Shown: positions 51,015 to 59,801 of the stretch, piece after piece
Layout: every line of letters begins with the position of its first letter
Numbering within the stretch: position 1 is the first letter of the stretch
Assembly (NCBI GenBank): GCA_031285845.1
Contig: JAITVK010000022.1
Coordinates: 62,001-126,000, forward strand
Reading direction: 5' to 3'
Origin: Propionibacteriaceae bacterium
GTDB taxonomy: Bacteria; Actinomycetota; Actinomycetes; Propionibacteriales; Propionibacteriaceae
DNA: 64,000 nucleotides
Position numbers and translations under genes: made by a program
The notes under the pieces: model-generated
Seen by the model: only the letters and a program-made list of their open reading frames with translations
What the model was told of the DNA's origin: nothing
The model's database searches: none

Positions 51015-52767
51015 CTTGCTTCTGCCCGGCTATTGGATCGATGCCACCTCGGGTGCCTGGTGTTCGATCCCGTGGCCAGATGACCCGGATGAGCGGGCGC
51101 GATTGGCGGGTATGAGTCTTGGGCCTCGGGTGATTGACTGGGCCGAGTGGCGCACTGGTGACCCTGGGCTGATCCATCCGCTGACGGGTCGGCACTGGAG
51201 GTTCACGCCAGGTCAGAAGCGCTTTCTGATTCTGTGGTACCTGGTGGATGAAGATGGCCGGTTCGCGTATCGGTCGGGTGTGAAGCGGGGCGCGAAGGGC
51301 ACGGGGAAGGATCCGTTCGCTGCAGCGATGGGGAATGCGGAACTGTGTGGCCCGGTCGAGTTCAGTGGGTTCTCTCATGGGCGACCGGTTGGGGTGCGTC
51401 GGGGGATGCCGCTCGTACAAGTTGCCAGTAATTCGGAAGAACAATCGAAAGACTTGCTGCGGGTGGCGAATGCCCAGTGGGGTCGTGAGGCGAAGGAGTT
51501 CTACGGCCTGGATTGCGGCGCGACCCGGACAGTGCTGAAGGACACCGGCGGCCGGTTCGAGGTGACCACATCGTCGGAGGCCAGTTCGGAGGGTGACCCG
51601 GTGACCTTCGGGATCTTGAACGAGACCCACCATATGACCGATTCGTCTGGTGGTTCGAGGGTGGCGGCGGTGGCGCGGCGGAATGTGGCGAAGTCGCCAC
51701 GGCAGATTCAGGCGAGGGTGTGCGAGTTCACGAATGCTCACATGCGGGGTCTTGATTCGGTGGCTGAGCGAAGCTTTGAGGCGTGGCAGAAGCAACAGGC
51801 TGGGTCGTATCCGGGGGTGCGGGATATTCTCTATGATTCGGTGGAGGCCCCACCGGACACGCAGATCATGACTCATCCAGGGCGGATGCGTGGGTTGAAA
51901 GCCGCGTATATGGATGCGCCGTGGTCGGATCTGGAGCGCCTGTCGGCGGAGATGCTGGATCCGCGCACTTCGGTGGCTGACACGATCCGTTTCTACCTCA
52001 ACGGCTTGGCCTCTCAAGAAGACGCTTGGGTCGAAGCGGCGAAGTTCGACGCACTGGCCGCCGAAACGGAGATTCCCGATCACACGAAAGTGGCTCTGTT
52101 CTTGGACTGTTCGAAGTCGGAGGATGCCACGGCGCTGATTGGCTGCACGTTGGATTACCGAGTGTTCGAAGCGGGGGTGTGGGAGCGGCCTCGGGGTCGT
52201 CGGGGTGATGCGTGGTTGGCACCACGCGAGGATGTCGATTCGATGGTTCGACAGGCGATGACAACCTATCGTGTCATGTGGCTGGGGATTGATCCGGGGC
52301 CGGCCAAAGATGATGAGGATGAAGCCCTGTATTGGGCGCATATGATCGACGAACTCGATCGGGACTTCCGCGCCAGACTGCCCATCTGGGCGTCACCAGG
52401 CCGGAACGGATCGCCGGTGTTGTTTGACATGCGATTGTCGACTCCGGGCGCGGCGCATCGGAACTGGGAGTTCACGAAGACCGCCGAGCTGGTGGCGAAA
52501 TGGATCAACGCAGAGAAAGGTGAGGCTGGTCCGCTGCGGTGGGATGGGTCGCCCACGCTGCGCCGACACGTTCACAATGCGAAAGCTCGCCCCAACCCTT
52601 GGGGCACATCCTTGGGCAAGGTCACCCGCGACTCATTGAAAGTCATTGATGCGGCGACCGCCATGGTTGGCGCCGTCATGGGTGCCCGTGTCGCCGGAGT
52701 CTCCGGCAAGAAGATGCCCGAGGGGAAGAGACGGCCCGGAAAGGGCCGGTGGGGACTCACGAACTAA
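50995..52767 (+). CDS. Terminase large subunit
   Basis: 590-residue packaging ATPase/nuclease. The Walker-A-like loop is KRGAKGTGKD (about 97-106), a Walker B-type region VTFGILNETHH follows near 204-214, and the RNase H-type nuclease begins VALFLDCSKSEDATALIG (about 365-382) with WLGIDPGPAKDD near 424. Length and order match siphovirus large terminases of actinophages. It overlaps the small subunit gene. Confidence 0.92.
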   Translation: MTTATSDLLLPGYWIDATSGAWCSIPWPDDPDERARLAGMSLGPRVIDWAEWRTGDPGLIHPLTGRHWRFTPGQKRFLILWYLVDEDGRFAYRSGVKRGAKGTGKDPFAAAMGNAELCGPVEFSGFSHGRPVGVRRGMPLVQVASNSEEQSKDLLRVANAQWGREAKEFYGLDCGATRTVLKDTGGRFEVTTSSEASSEGDPVTFGILNETHHMTDSSGGSRVAAVARRNVAKSPRQIQARVCEFTNAHMRGLDSVAERSFEAWQKQQAGSYPGVRDILYDSVEAPPDTQIMTHPGRMRGLKAAYMDAPWSDLERLSAEMLDPRTSVADTIRFYLNGLASQEDAWVEAAKFDALAAETEIPDHTKVALFLDCSKSEDATALIGCTLDYRVFEAGVWERPRGRRGDAWLAPREDVDSMVRQAMTTYRVMWLGIDPGPAKDDEDEALYWAHMIDELDRDFRARLPIWASPGRNGSPVLFDMRLSTPGAAHRNWEFTKTAELVAKWINAEKGEAGPLRWDGSPTLRRHVHNAKARPNPWGTSLGKVTRDSLKVIDAATAMVGAVMGARVAGVSGKKMPEGKRRPGKGRWGLTN

Positions 52768-52786
52768 TTGGGGAGGTGGCCATCTC

Positions 52787-54109
52787 ATGGATTCCTATGA
52801 GCAAGGACTCATCAAAGACATGGCAGGCCAGCTCGCGCGCGTTAAACGGACCAACAGAGTCAAGGGCCAGTACTACGAGGGTACTCATGAGGTCGTTAAT
52901 GTTGGGTTCAACGTTCCCGAGAAGATGCGCAGTCAGGCTCCGCACATTGGCTGGGCCGGGATCGTCGTCGACGCGCTGGAAGAGCGGATCCAGTTCCTCG
53001 GCTGGAACGATCCGTCCGGCAAGCTCGGTCTTGACCGAGTGTATGCCGTCAACCAGTTGAGTGTCGAGTCCGGCTTGGCGCACTTCGATTCCTTCATCTA
53101 CGGCACAGGGTTCGTCGAGGTGGGCTCTGGTGAGACCGAAACTGACCAGCCTCTGGTCAGCATTGAGTCTAGCCAGACTATGACTGGTGTCTGGGATCAT
53201 CGGATGCGCCGCCTGTCGGCGGCTCTGCGTCTCAATCCGACCGTCAAGGGAGAGCCGGATCGGGGGAGCCTCTTCTTGCCGGATGAGACGATCTCCCTGG
53301 TCAAGGATGGCGGCCAATGGCGCGATGAGGAGCGCGACATTCACCGGCTGGGTGTCGTCCCGGTGGTGATGATGCCGAACCGGATATCGGCGTCGTCGCG
53401 GCTGGGTCACTCTGAGATCAGCCGACCGATCTGTGATCTAGTCGACGAAGCCGGCCGCGTCCTGCTCGCCATGGGGGTCAATCGCGAGTTCTTCTCTGGA
53501 CCTCAACGCGTCGTCATGGGGGCCACCCCGGACGATGTTGAGGGATGGAAAACGATCACCGCGGCATTGTGGACGATTGAAGCTGATGATGACGGTAATC
53601 TGCCCAAGATCGAGACTTTTCCGCAGGTCGAGGCTGGCCCTCACATCGAGCAGTTGAAGGCGCTGGCCACACAGACCGCCTCTGTGGCGGGCATCCCAGA
53701 GACCTACTTCGGGGTGTCGGCGACAGCGAACCCGTCCAGCGCTGATGCGATTCGTGCATCCGAGGTTCGGTTGATTAAGAAGGCTGAGCGCCGATGCCAG
53801 ATGCTGGGCATGGCCTGGCTCAACGTCGCCAAACTCGTGTGCCTCGTCCGCGACGGCACGATCCCGCCGGGGTTCGCCGACGTGTCGTGTCGGTGGGCTG
53901 ACCCGGCCACTCCGACCAGTGCGGCGAAGGCGGACGAGGCATCCAAACTGGTCGGCGCTGGAATCCTTCCTGCTAGTTCTCGAGTCACACTCGATCGTAT
54001 CGGATTGTCTGACGCAGAACAGCAGCAGGTGGCAACGGACCGGGCGGTCAATCCCACGCTTGCTGACGTGATCGCCGCCAGTGCCACTCGTCAAACAAGT
54101 GAGGCCTAA
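52787..54109 (+). CDS. Portal protein (SPP1 gp6-like)
   Basis: 440-residue portal that forms the DNA entry ring at one capsid vertex. Recognisable parts: YYEGTHEVVNVG start, APHIGWAGIVVDALEERIQF, SYEQ..FIYGTGFVEVG, HRLGVVPVVMMPNR, and the channel region AGIPETYFGVSATANPSSADAIRASEVRLIKKAE. ATG 52787 with GGGAGGTGG upstream; the frame is open 47 codons further back inside terL. Confidence 0.9.
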   Translation: MDSYEQGLIKDMAGQLARVKRTNRVKGQYYEGTHEVVNVGFNVPEKMRSQAPHIGWAGIVVDALEERIQFLGWNDPSGKLGLDRVYAVNQLSVESGLAHFDSFIYGTGFVEVGSGETETDQPLVSIESSQTMTGVWDHRMRRLSAALRLNPTVKGEPDRGSLFLPDETISLVKDGGQWRDEERDIHRLGVVPVVMMPNRISASSRLGHSEISRPICDLVDEAGRVLLAMGVNREFFSGPQRVVMGATPDDVEGWKTITAALWTIEADDDGNLPKIETFPQVEAGPHIEQLKALATQTASVAGIPETYFGVSATANPSSADAIRASEVRLIKKAERRCQMLGMAWLNVAKLVCLVRDGTIPPGFADVSCRWADPATPTSAAKADEASKLVGAGILPASSRVTLDRIGLSDAEQQQVATDRAVNPTLADVIAASATRQTSEA

Positions 54110-54112
54110 ATT

Positions 54113-55429
54113 GTGGCCACAACATCGGAGGGTCGGCACCTCACCGATCAGCATCGACGTGCTCAGGCCGCGCTCGGCGCGACCGTCGCCGGTCAAACTC
54201 TGGAGTGGACTCGTCTGATCAACCCCGGAGACATTCGCGGAAGCATCGATCCGTGGCTGGAACAGATGCTCGGGCTGCTGCTTCACGCCCACCAGCAGGG
54301 CACCGCTCTGGCTCGGGAATACTTGCGCCGGTACCGTGCCTGTGAATACGGTGACACGACTCTGCCGATCATCACACCCCGGTGGGATGTTAGTCAGGCT
54401 GTGGACTCGATTGTCTGGGCCCCGCGTCTAGCCCAAGCCACGGTCGCCCGGGAGCACGTCAAACCCGAGGAAGCGTGGAATCAGGTTGTCAGTGACTTGG
54501 TGGGTCGAGCGATGCGGGAGGCCCTCGCGCCCGGGCGGGAGACTGTCGCCCGCTCCGCTGAAGCCGTTGGGGGTCTGTGGCGGCGCGTCTCGGACGGAAA
54601 CCCGTGTGCCTTCTGCGCCATACTCGTCACTCGTGGCCCGTCCTACTGGAGCAGACGAACGGCAATCACCCGAGGCTACAGTGGCCGCTCTTACCACTAC
54701 TACTGTGGATGCACGGCTGAGGAATACCGGGGTGACCCGATGGACTGGGAACCCACGGTCCAGGAGCAACGTTACATCGATCTTTACGATCGGTCCCACC
54801 AACCAGAGATGACAGGGAAGCAGACAGTCGCCGCCATGCGCAAGAGCGGCCAAGGGATCATCAACGACGCCCGCAAACCTGAGACGCAAGCGGGTGCGAC
54901 CGGCGGGAGACCGCTAAGACAGCCCGGAGCGTCCCCCCTTGGTTTCGAGGGAGACAAGGGCTGGAAGAGTCGCCAAGACGCTCTCGGTGTCGCACCACGG
55001 GTTATAGTGGGTGACCTACAACCGGGTGAAATCCAGTTTCTGGAACGCCTGCAAGCCATCAACCCTGACCTTCCGCTCTCCCAGCAAGTCGAGTGGTTGC
55101 CCTTGGGGGAGAGGGTCAACGGGCAACGACAGCCAAGCAATGACTTTGTGTGGATTGACCATGGTGGCATCGAAGTTGAGCTCAAGTCCCCGGTGAGGAA
55201 CTCGCCTGGAAGCGTCATCCCTCGGATTTGGAAGGCAGTCAACACGGCGTGGGACCGTCACGAGTTTGTGAAGAGCAACTTCATTGTCGACCTGGGTGAG
55301 CAGGAGTTCCCCGACGCCTTGCGAGAAGCTCTTGCGGCATACAACTTGACCAGAAGCGGGCCAGAAATCACCAGTGTCTTCGTCATGTGGCAAGGAAAGA
55401 TTGAAGAAATCGCTCTGAAGCAAAGGTGA
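54113..55429 (+). CDS. MuF-like head protein with C-terminal CdiA-type PD-(D/E)XK nuclease-like domain
   Basis: 438-residue two-part protein. Residues 1-250 are a MuF-like/minor head protein of the actinophage type: helical start, ARSAEAVGGLWRRVSDGNPCAFCAIL, YHYYCGCTAEEYRG. A linker (about 250-300) leads to a tail (about 300-438) that resembles tRNA-nuclease domains of CDI toxins: FVWIDHGGIEVELKSP (about 345-360, a D ... E-x-K site), VIPRIWKAV, KSNFIVDLG, ALREALAAYN, ITSVFVMWQGKIEEI. No immunity gene follows. Injection into the host with phage DNA is a known idea for such fusions; here it is inference. GTG/TTG not needed: start is the GTG-less codon at 54113 read as Met (TTG). Confidence 0.75.
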   Translation: MATTSEGRHLTDQHRRAQAALGATVAGQTLEWTRLINPGDIRGSIDPWLEQMLGLLLHAHQQGTALAREYLRRYRACEYGDTTLPIITPRWDVSQAVDSIVWAPRLAQATVAREHVKPEEAWNQVVSDLVGRAMREALAPGRETVARSAEAVGGLWRRVSDGNPCAFCAILVTRGPSYWSRRTAITRGYSGRSYHYYCGCTAEEYRGDPMDWEPTVQEQRYIDLYDRSHQPEMTGKQTVAAMRKSGQGIINDARKPETQAGATGGRPLRQPGASPLGFEGDKGWKSRQDALGVAPRVIVGDLQPGEIQFLERLQAINPDLPLSQQVEWLPLGERVNGQRQPSNDFVWIDHGGIEVELKSPVRNSPGSVIPRIWKAVNTAWDRHEFVKSNFIVDLGEQEFPDALREALAAYNLTRSGPEITSVFVMWQGKIEEIALKQR

Positions 55430-55474
55430 AGCGGGGCTAGTTCCTCCGCCATGCAGAGGGTCGTCCCGCTTCAC
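55426..55474. repeat. Inverted repeat at the end of the MuF-toxin gene
   Basis: GTGAAGCGGG (55426-55435, containing the stop codon) and CCCGCTTCAC (55465-55474): perfect 10-base arms around a 29-base loop. It could end transcription or mark the join of the exchangeable toxin tail. Confidence 0.65.
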
Positions 55475-55547
55475 GCTTCAGTTTACCTGAGTTCGCTCAC
55501 CCGTGCGTTATCGGGGTTCACGTATTCCAACGGTAAGGAAGAAACCA

Positions 55548-56081
55548 ATGAGTGAGAACAACACCGCCCCTCAGGGAAAGGTGGCCAACACGGACTTGGC
55601 TGACCCTGTGGCACAAACCGACCCAACGACGCCACCGATCACGCCAGTGATCGTGCCGGAGCGGACGTTCACGCAAGCTGATCTCGACCGGATCATCGCG
55701 AGCCGGATCGCGCCGCTTCAGGCGAAAGCTGGCGAGTACGACAAGCTTGTGGAATCCCAGAAGTCGCAAGAACAGAAGCAAGCTGAGGCCTTGGCAGCCA
55801 TGCGAACCAAGGTGGCCAACTACGAGGCGGCTGAGGCGCGTCGTGAAGCCGCTCGATCAGCGAAACTGGAGCCCGAGTTCGCCGCATTGGTGACCGGATC
55901 GACTCCGGAGGAGATCGCCGAGTCTGTCAAGAACATTACCGCGGCTTATCAGGCTGCGACCAAGCCTCGGCGTCCGGCGCCGGATCCGCATCAAGGTCGT
56001 GGTACGACCACGCACAGTGGCGTGACCAGTGTCGGCCAGGCACGGGACAAGTTCTCACAGCGATTCAAGAAAAACAACTAA
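55548..56081 (+). CDS. Phage scaffolding protein
   Basis: 177-residue protein with a polar start, TFTQADLDRIIASRIAPLQAKAGEYDKL (about 40-67), a long coiled coil rich in Gln/Lys/Glu (about 68-108), and a helical end. Composition and location between MuF and capsid genes fit a capsid-assembly scaffold. TAAGGAAG precedes the ATG at 55548. Confidence 0.85.
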   Translation: MSENNTAPQGKVANTDLADPVAQTDPTTPPITPVIVPERTFTQADLDRIIASRIAPLQAKAGEYDKLVESQKSQEQKQAEALAAMRTKVANYEAAEARREAARSAKLEPEFAALVTGSTPEEIAESVKNITAAYQAATKPRRPAPDPHQGRGTTTHSGVTSVGQARDKFSQRFKKNN

Positions 56082-56098
56082 CCGAAAGGACCACTATC

Positions 56099-56539
56099 AT
56101 GGCTGACTTTTCAGTCACTCGTAAGGTGACGCCGGGCAACGGTGATTATCGCTGGCTTCGCTCGTCTCATGCGGACGGTCACACGATCGCCGTCGCGGTG
56201 CTGCGCTCGCTACTCAAGCCAGGCATCCACTACGACACCAACGGCATCATCCCGGCTGGCCTGCCCTTAGGCAAGCTCACCGGCCAAGCCGAATACGGCC
56301 CGTACGATCCGAATGCGACCGACGGACGCCAGTACCTCGCTGGGTTCGTGCTCGATCCTGAGCAGCTGCACGCGGACTTCAGTGGTGTGACCACCACGGT
56401 GGTCCAAGTCTCGATGATGGTCGAAGGCATCATCGACCCGGCCTACGTTCCCACCAAGCCCATCTTGACGAATCAGACCCCCACGACCGGACAGTTCGTG
56501 TTCGTCGGCGTCGACTATGCGGCCCCCGCGACCGCGTGA
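56099..56539 (+). CDS. Head decoration protein-like
   Basis: 146-residue beta-rich protein directly before the major capsid gene, a place typical of lambda gpD-type decoration proteins. Patterns such as SLLKPGIHYDTNGIIPAGLPLGKLT and YLAGFVLDPEQL are like those of gpD-type proteins. GAAAGGACC lies upstream of the ATG at 56099. Confidence 0.75.
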   Translation: MADFSVTRKVTPGNGDYRWLRSSHADGHTIAVAVLRSLLKPGIHYDTNGIIPAGLPLGKLTGQAEYGPYDPNATDGRQYLAGFVLDPEQLHADFSGVTTTVVQVSMMVEGIIDPAYVPTKPILTNQTPTTGQFVFVGVDYAAPATA

Positions 56540-56552
56540 GAAGGAGTAAATC

Positions 56553-57617
56553 ATGTCCATCAACACTGACTACAAGACTGCGGTCGAGCTGACCGGTGCC
56601 GCCCAGGCCGCCGCCGAAGCGTTCGAGTCCTCGATGCCGCTGACCCAGTGGCTACCACCGAAGCAGAACCCGACTCTCATGTACGAGTTCGACGCATCTG
56701 ATACCACGTCGGTTGATGTGGCGCAGTACCGAGCGTTCGACACTCCCGCGCCCTACGGGTTGCTGGGTCCGAAGATCACCAAGGAGGGCAAGCTGCCCCC
56801 GATCTCACGGAAGCTGCCCGTGTCGGAATACACCCAGTTGCAGTGGGCCGACAAGCTTGACCAGCTCGGCACCCTGCTGGAGGAGTACGCGGCCAAGCTC
56901 GGCGTTGGGATCGCCGCCCGGTTGGAGATCGCCCGCGTCGAAGCCGTCACCACCGGTCGAGTGACGCTGGACGAGAACGGCATTCGTGCGACCATCGACT
57001 ACGGTCGTGATCCAGCATTGACGCTCCCATTGCCGGCCAAGACGAAACGGTGGAACACTGCGGGTGCTCTACCGGTTGACGATCTGATCAGGTGGCGCGA
57101 CCAAGTGAAGAAGACGTCCCACGGTAGCCTTCCGACCACGATCATGCTGTCCAACGCGGTCATGAACACCCTGGCGCAGAACGCCCAGATCATCGCCTAC
57201 GCGCTCGGTCGTACCGACAACCTACCTGGACGGGTCTCCGCTCAGCATGTCCGTGACGTCCTCGCTGGGTATGCGGGTATCGGGAATGTGATCATCGCGG
57301 ACGATGCCTACTCTGGCTTCAACTTCGGCCGGAGTGTGTGGCCCGACGGCACTGTCGTGCTTCTGCCTCCCACCGGTGTGATCAACATTGACGGTCAAGG
57401 CCTCGGATCTACGTCCTACGGCGTGACTGCCGAAGCGATCCAGCCGGACTACGGCATCGCTGCAAACGAACAGGCCGGGATTTTCGCCGCCGCGTTCGGT
57501 CACCCCGATCCGGAAGGCCTCGACGTGCTGGCCTCCGCAGTGGCGCTGCCCCTGCTCCAGCGCGCCAACACCACTTTGGGTGCGCAGGTCATCACCACTG
57601 AGGAAGACAACGACTGA
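56553..57617 (+). CDS. Major capsid protein E family
   Basis: 354-residue capsid protein of the phage major capsid E (lambda gpE-like HK97-fold) family: MPLTQWLPPKQNPTLMYEF, RAFDTPAPYG, RKLPVSEYTQLQWADK, LEIARVEAVTTGRVTLDENG, and the C-terminal VTAEAIQPDYG. It forms the icosahedral shell. GAAGGAG precedes the ATG at 56553. A strong hairpin follows. Confidence 0.92.
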   Translation: MSINTDYKTAVELTGAAQAAAEAFESSMPLTQWLPPKQNPTLMYEFDASDTTSVDVAQYRAFDTPAPYGLLGPKITKEGKLPPISRKLPVSEYTQLQWADKLDQLGTLLEEYAAKLGVGIAARLEIARVEAVTTGRVTLDENGIRATIDYGRDPALTLPLPAKTKRWNTAGALPVDDLIRWRDQVKKTSHGSLPTTIMLSNAVMNTLAQNAQIIAYALGRTDNLPGRVSAQHVRDVLAGYAGIGNVIIADDAYSGFNFGRSVWPDGTVVLLPPTGVINIDGQGLGSTSYGVTAEAIQPDYGIAANEQAGIFAAAFGHPDPEGLDVLASAVALPLLQRANTTLGAQVITTEEDND

Positions 57618-57622
57618 CCAAC

Positions 57623-57655
57623 CCGGTGGGGAGAGCCAGGTTCTCTCCCCACCGG
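57623..57655 (+). terminator. Terminator hairpin after the major capsid gene
   Basis: Perfect 13-base arms CCGGTGGGGAGAG / CTCTCCCCACCGG with a 7-base loop, followed by TCTCTTC. Probably a partial terminator that sets capsid expression above the connector and tail genes. Confidence 0.85.
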
Positions 57656-57678
57656 TCTCTTCAGCGGAAAGAGGCACC

Positions 57679-58086
57679 ATGAGCCGCATCATCACCGTGG
57701 ACGACCTCCTGGTGTTCTCACCCGATCTTGACCTGAAACAGGGTCAGGCGATGATTGATGACGGTGTCGCGCAGGCCATGCTCGTCGCCCCATGCCTCGC
57801 CGATGAGGGCCGACTCACTGCTACCCAAACCGCCCAACTGAGGTCGATTCTGCGCGGAGCGATCCTCCGCTGGGTTGACCGTGGTGCGACTGGCGTGACC
57901 ACCACCTCCACCACGGATGTCTTCGGTCCATACAGCACTCAACAATCCACCACGGTGGACAACACCCAGCAGCGCCGTGGCATGTTCTTGCCCTCCGAGC
58001 TTGACCTGCTGCGCTCGATCTGTCGAGGTCGACGCCGGTCAGGAACCGTCGACACCACTGCGGACGCTCGTCGACAGGGGCGGTGA
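57679..58086 (+). CDS. Head-tail connector protein (gp6-like)
   Basis: 135-residue protein: ITVDDLLVFSPDLDLKQGQAMIDDGVAQAMLVAPCL (helical, as in HK97 gp6-type connectors), RSILRGAILRWVDRGATG, then a Thr-rich strand region and LPSELDLLRSICRGRR. First connector after the capsid gene. GAAAGAGG upstream of ATG 57679; the stop overlaps the next start. Confidence 0.75.
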   Translation: MSRIITVDDLLVFSPDLDLKQGQAMIDDGVAQAMLVAPCLADEGRLTATQTAQLRSILRGAILRWVDRGATGVTTTSTTDVFGPYSTQQSTTVDNTQQRRGMFLPSELDLLRSICRGRRRSGTVDTTADARRQGR

Positions 58087-58421
58087 TGATTCCACCCCGC
58101 CGCACCGTCCTCTACTGTGCTTACGCTCCTCAGGGGCGTGACAGTCATGGCACGCCCATCGACGCGTGGGGCGTATCCGAACAGGTCAGTGTCTACGCCT
58201 GGGCACCCGCAGCCACCAGTCAGCCGATTATCGGCAACCGTCGGCCCGTGACCATCGACGTGGACCTCCTGGTGCCACTGCCCATCCCCAATGCCCCTCG
58301 CAGCCACTGGATATTGCAGGGCCAGACCTTCGAACAGGTCGGCGAAGTGGAGGACTTCACCACCGGGCCGCGCCCTGGCTCGCCTGGCGGACGCATCAAA
58401 CTTCGGAAAGTGACGGGCTGA
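58086..58421 (+). CDS. Head-tail joining protein
   Basis: 111-residue beta-rich protein (TVLYCAYAPQGRDSHGTPIDAWG, VTIDVDLLVPLPI, HWILQGQTFEQVGEVEDF), fitting the small stopper proteins of siphoviruses. ATG 58086 overlaps the preceding stop by one base (TGATG); a GTG at 58083 would add one residue. Confidence 0.68.
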   Translation: MIPPRRTVLYCAYAPQGRDSHGTPIDAWGVSEQVSVYAWAPAATSQPIIGNRRPVTIDVDLLVPLPIPNAPRSHWILQGQTFEQVGEVEDFTTGPRPGSPGGRIKLRKVTG

Positions 58422-58424
58422 CCT

Positions 58425-58691
58425 GTGGGTAAACGTGGCGGCACCACCAGACTGCCCAACAAGGGCCGGATCGAATGGGAGTTGGAGTGGGAAGCCAAAG
58501 CCGGAGATGCCCAACAAGCCGTCGAGAGCCTCGCCGCCGACATCGCCCAACGCTGCGGACCCGGCTATGTCGCTGAAGAAGCCCGAATCATCAAAGGTCC
58601 GAAAGGCCCGCGTGCCATGGCTGGTGTCGTCGTTCTCGGTGAGGCGATCCGCAACGAAGCCCGCAATCATACTCTCGCCAACATCGCGTAA
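58425..58691 (+). CDS. Neck/tail completion protein (HK97 gp10-like position)
   Basis: 88-residue basic protein (IEWELEWEAKAGDAQQAVESLAADIAQRC, KGPRAMAGVVVLGEAIRNEARN), located where HK97 gp10-like neck proteins lie. GTG start at 58425, three bases after the preceding stop. Function by position only. Confidence 0.65.
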   Translation: MGKRGGTTRLPNKGRIEWELEWEAKAGDAQQAVESLAADIAQRCGPGYVAEEARIIKGPKGPRAMAGVVVLGEAIRNEARNHTLANIA

Positions 58692-58700
58692 GGAGCCACC

Positions 58701-59063
58701 ATGTGGGCTGACGTCGAAAAGCTCACCATCGACTACCTCAACAGCGCCAACCTCGGTGTGCCTATCGCCACCACCGTCCCGGCAAGCGACCGACCGTCAC
58801 GGTTCGTCCGTCTCCAATCCGGGGGATCCAGACGCCGCACCATCGTGCATCGCGACACCCGTGTCACTGTCGAATGCTGGTCATCGCTCAACGAAGAAGA
58901 CGCCTCCCACTTGGCCGAACTCGTCTACCAGACACTCGATGACTGGGACCTGGTTCCACCCTTCGACGGCTGGCAAGCCGGACCCTACCCACAACCTGAT
59001 CCTGACACCGGCACACCCCGGTATGTCATGACCGTCATCATCCGACACCGAATGGAGGACTAA
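58701..59063 (+). CDS. Tail terminator protein
   Basis: 120-residue protein: DVEKLTIDYLNSANLGVPIATTVPASDRPSRFVRLQSGG, VTVECWSSLNEEDASHLAELVYQTLDDW and a C-terminal strand pair. The layout matches small siphovirus tail terminators (lambda gpU-like). AAGGAG upstream of ATG 58701. Confidence 0.75.
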   Translation: MWADVEKLTIDYLNSANLGVPIATTVPASDRPSRFVRLQSGGSRRRTIVHRDTRVTVECWSSLNEEDASHLAELVYQTLDDWDLVPPFDGWQAGPYPQPDPDTGTPRYVMTVIIRHRMED

Positions 59064-59065
59064 CA

Positions 59066-59221
59066 ATGACCATCAAACATCCCCTGACGGGCAGGACCCG
59101 AACCGTCCCCGATCAGCAAGCCCAAGAGTGGCTCGCACTGGGCTGGATCGAAGTCCCGGCCACCCCACCCCTCGGTCAGGACACCCCTGACACCACCACA
59201 ACCAAGAAGGAGTCGAAGTGA
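59066..59221 (+). CDS. 51-residue tail-region microprotein
   Basis: Begins MTIKHPLTGRTRTVPDQQAQEWLALGW, a pattern common for tiny actinophage proteins before the tail tube gene; the tail is Pro/Thr-rich. GGAGG lies 6 bases before the ATG at 59066, and the stop overlaps the GTG of the tail tube gene. Confidence 0.68.
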   Translation: MTIKHPLTGRTRTVPDQQAQEWLALGWIEVPATPPLGQDTPDTTTTKKESK

Positions 59222-59799
59222 GCAGCAAACAGAGAGTCATGGCCGGCAAGCCGAAGGTCGGCGGTGCGGTCTTTCGGGCCCCGCTCGGCACTGCGCTTCC
59301 CACCAGTGCCCGCACTCCGCTACCTGACACCTATATCGAACTAGGCTATGTGTCCGCCGATGGCTGGTCACGCAAGGTCGACAAAGCCTACGAAGCGGTC
59401 AACGCGTGGGGTGGCGACGAGGTCTCGAAATCACGCACTGAACACAGTGTCGGCTTCTCCATGGACTTGATCGAGAACCTCAACGCCGCAACCCAGACGG
59501 CGAAGTGGGGAACCGCCGCCGTGAAAGTGACGCCGGCCACCACCGACCACGGCAACCTGACCACCGTCACATACGATGGCGACGACACCGGACCTGCGGT
59601 GTGGGTGTTCGACATGGAAGACCAAGGCAAACTCCACCGGACCGTGTTCCCCAATGCGATCGACACCACAGAGAGCTTCGAACAGACGTTCTCTGACTCC
59701 GACGTCGTCGCGCTTCCGTTCGACATGTCCGCCTACCGGGACGACACTGGCACCTACTTCATCGACTACACCGATGACGGTGCGACGAAGGCCGCCTGA
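59218..59799 (+). CDS. Major tail tube protein
   Basis: 193-residue protein: AGKPKVGGAVFRAPLGTALP, YIELGYVSADGWSRKVDKAYEAVNAWGGDEV, VWVFDMEDQGKLHRTVFPNA, and VVALPFDMSAYRDDTGTYFIDYTDD. Matches siphovirus tail tube proteins. GTG 59218 is used: AAGAAGGAG lies 5 bases upstream and the GTGA overlap couples it to the microprotein. Confidence 0.86.
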   Translation: MSSKQRVMAGKPKVGGAVFRAPLGTALPTSARTPLPDTYIELGYVSADGWSRKVDKAYEAVNAWGGDEVSKSRTEHSVGFSMDLIENLNAATQTAKWGTAAVKVTPATTDHGNLTTVTYDGDDTGPAVWVFDMEDQGKLHRTVFPNAIDTTESFEQTFSDSDVVALPFDMSAYRDDTGTYFIDYTDDGATKAA

Positions 59800-59801
59800 C
59801 C

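Noticed and set aside
50596..52341. Open frame of 581 codons on the minus strand over the terminase genes
   Set aside because: It mirrors the terminase large subunit frame; composition is Arg/Pro/His-rich, with no family pattern or ribosome site.
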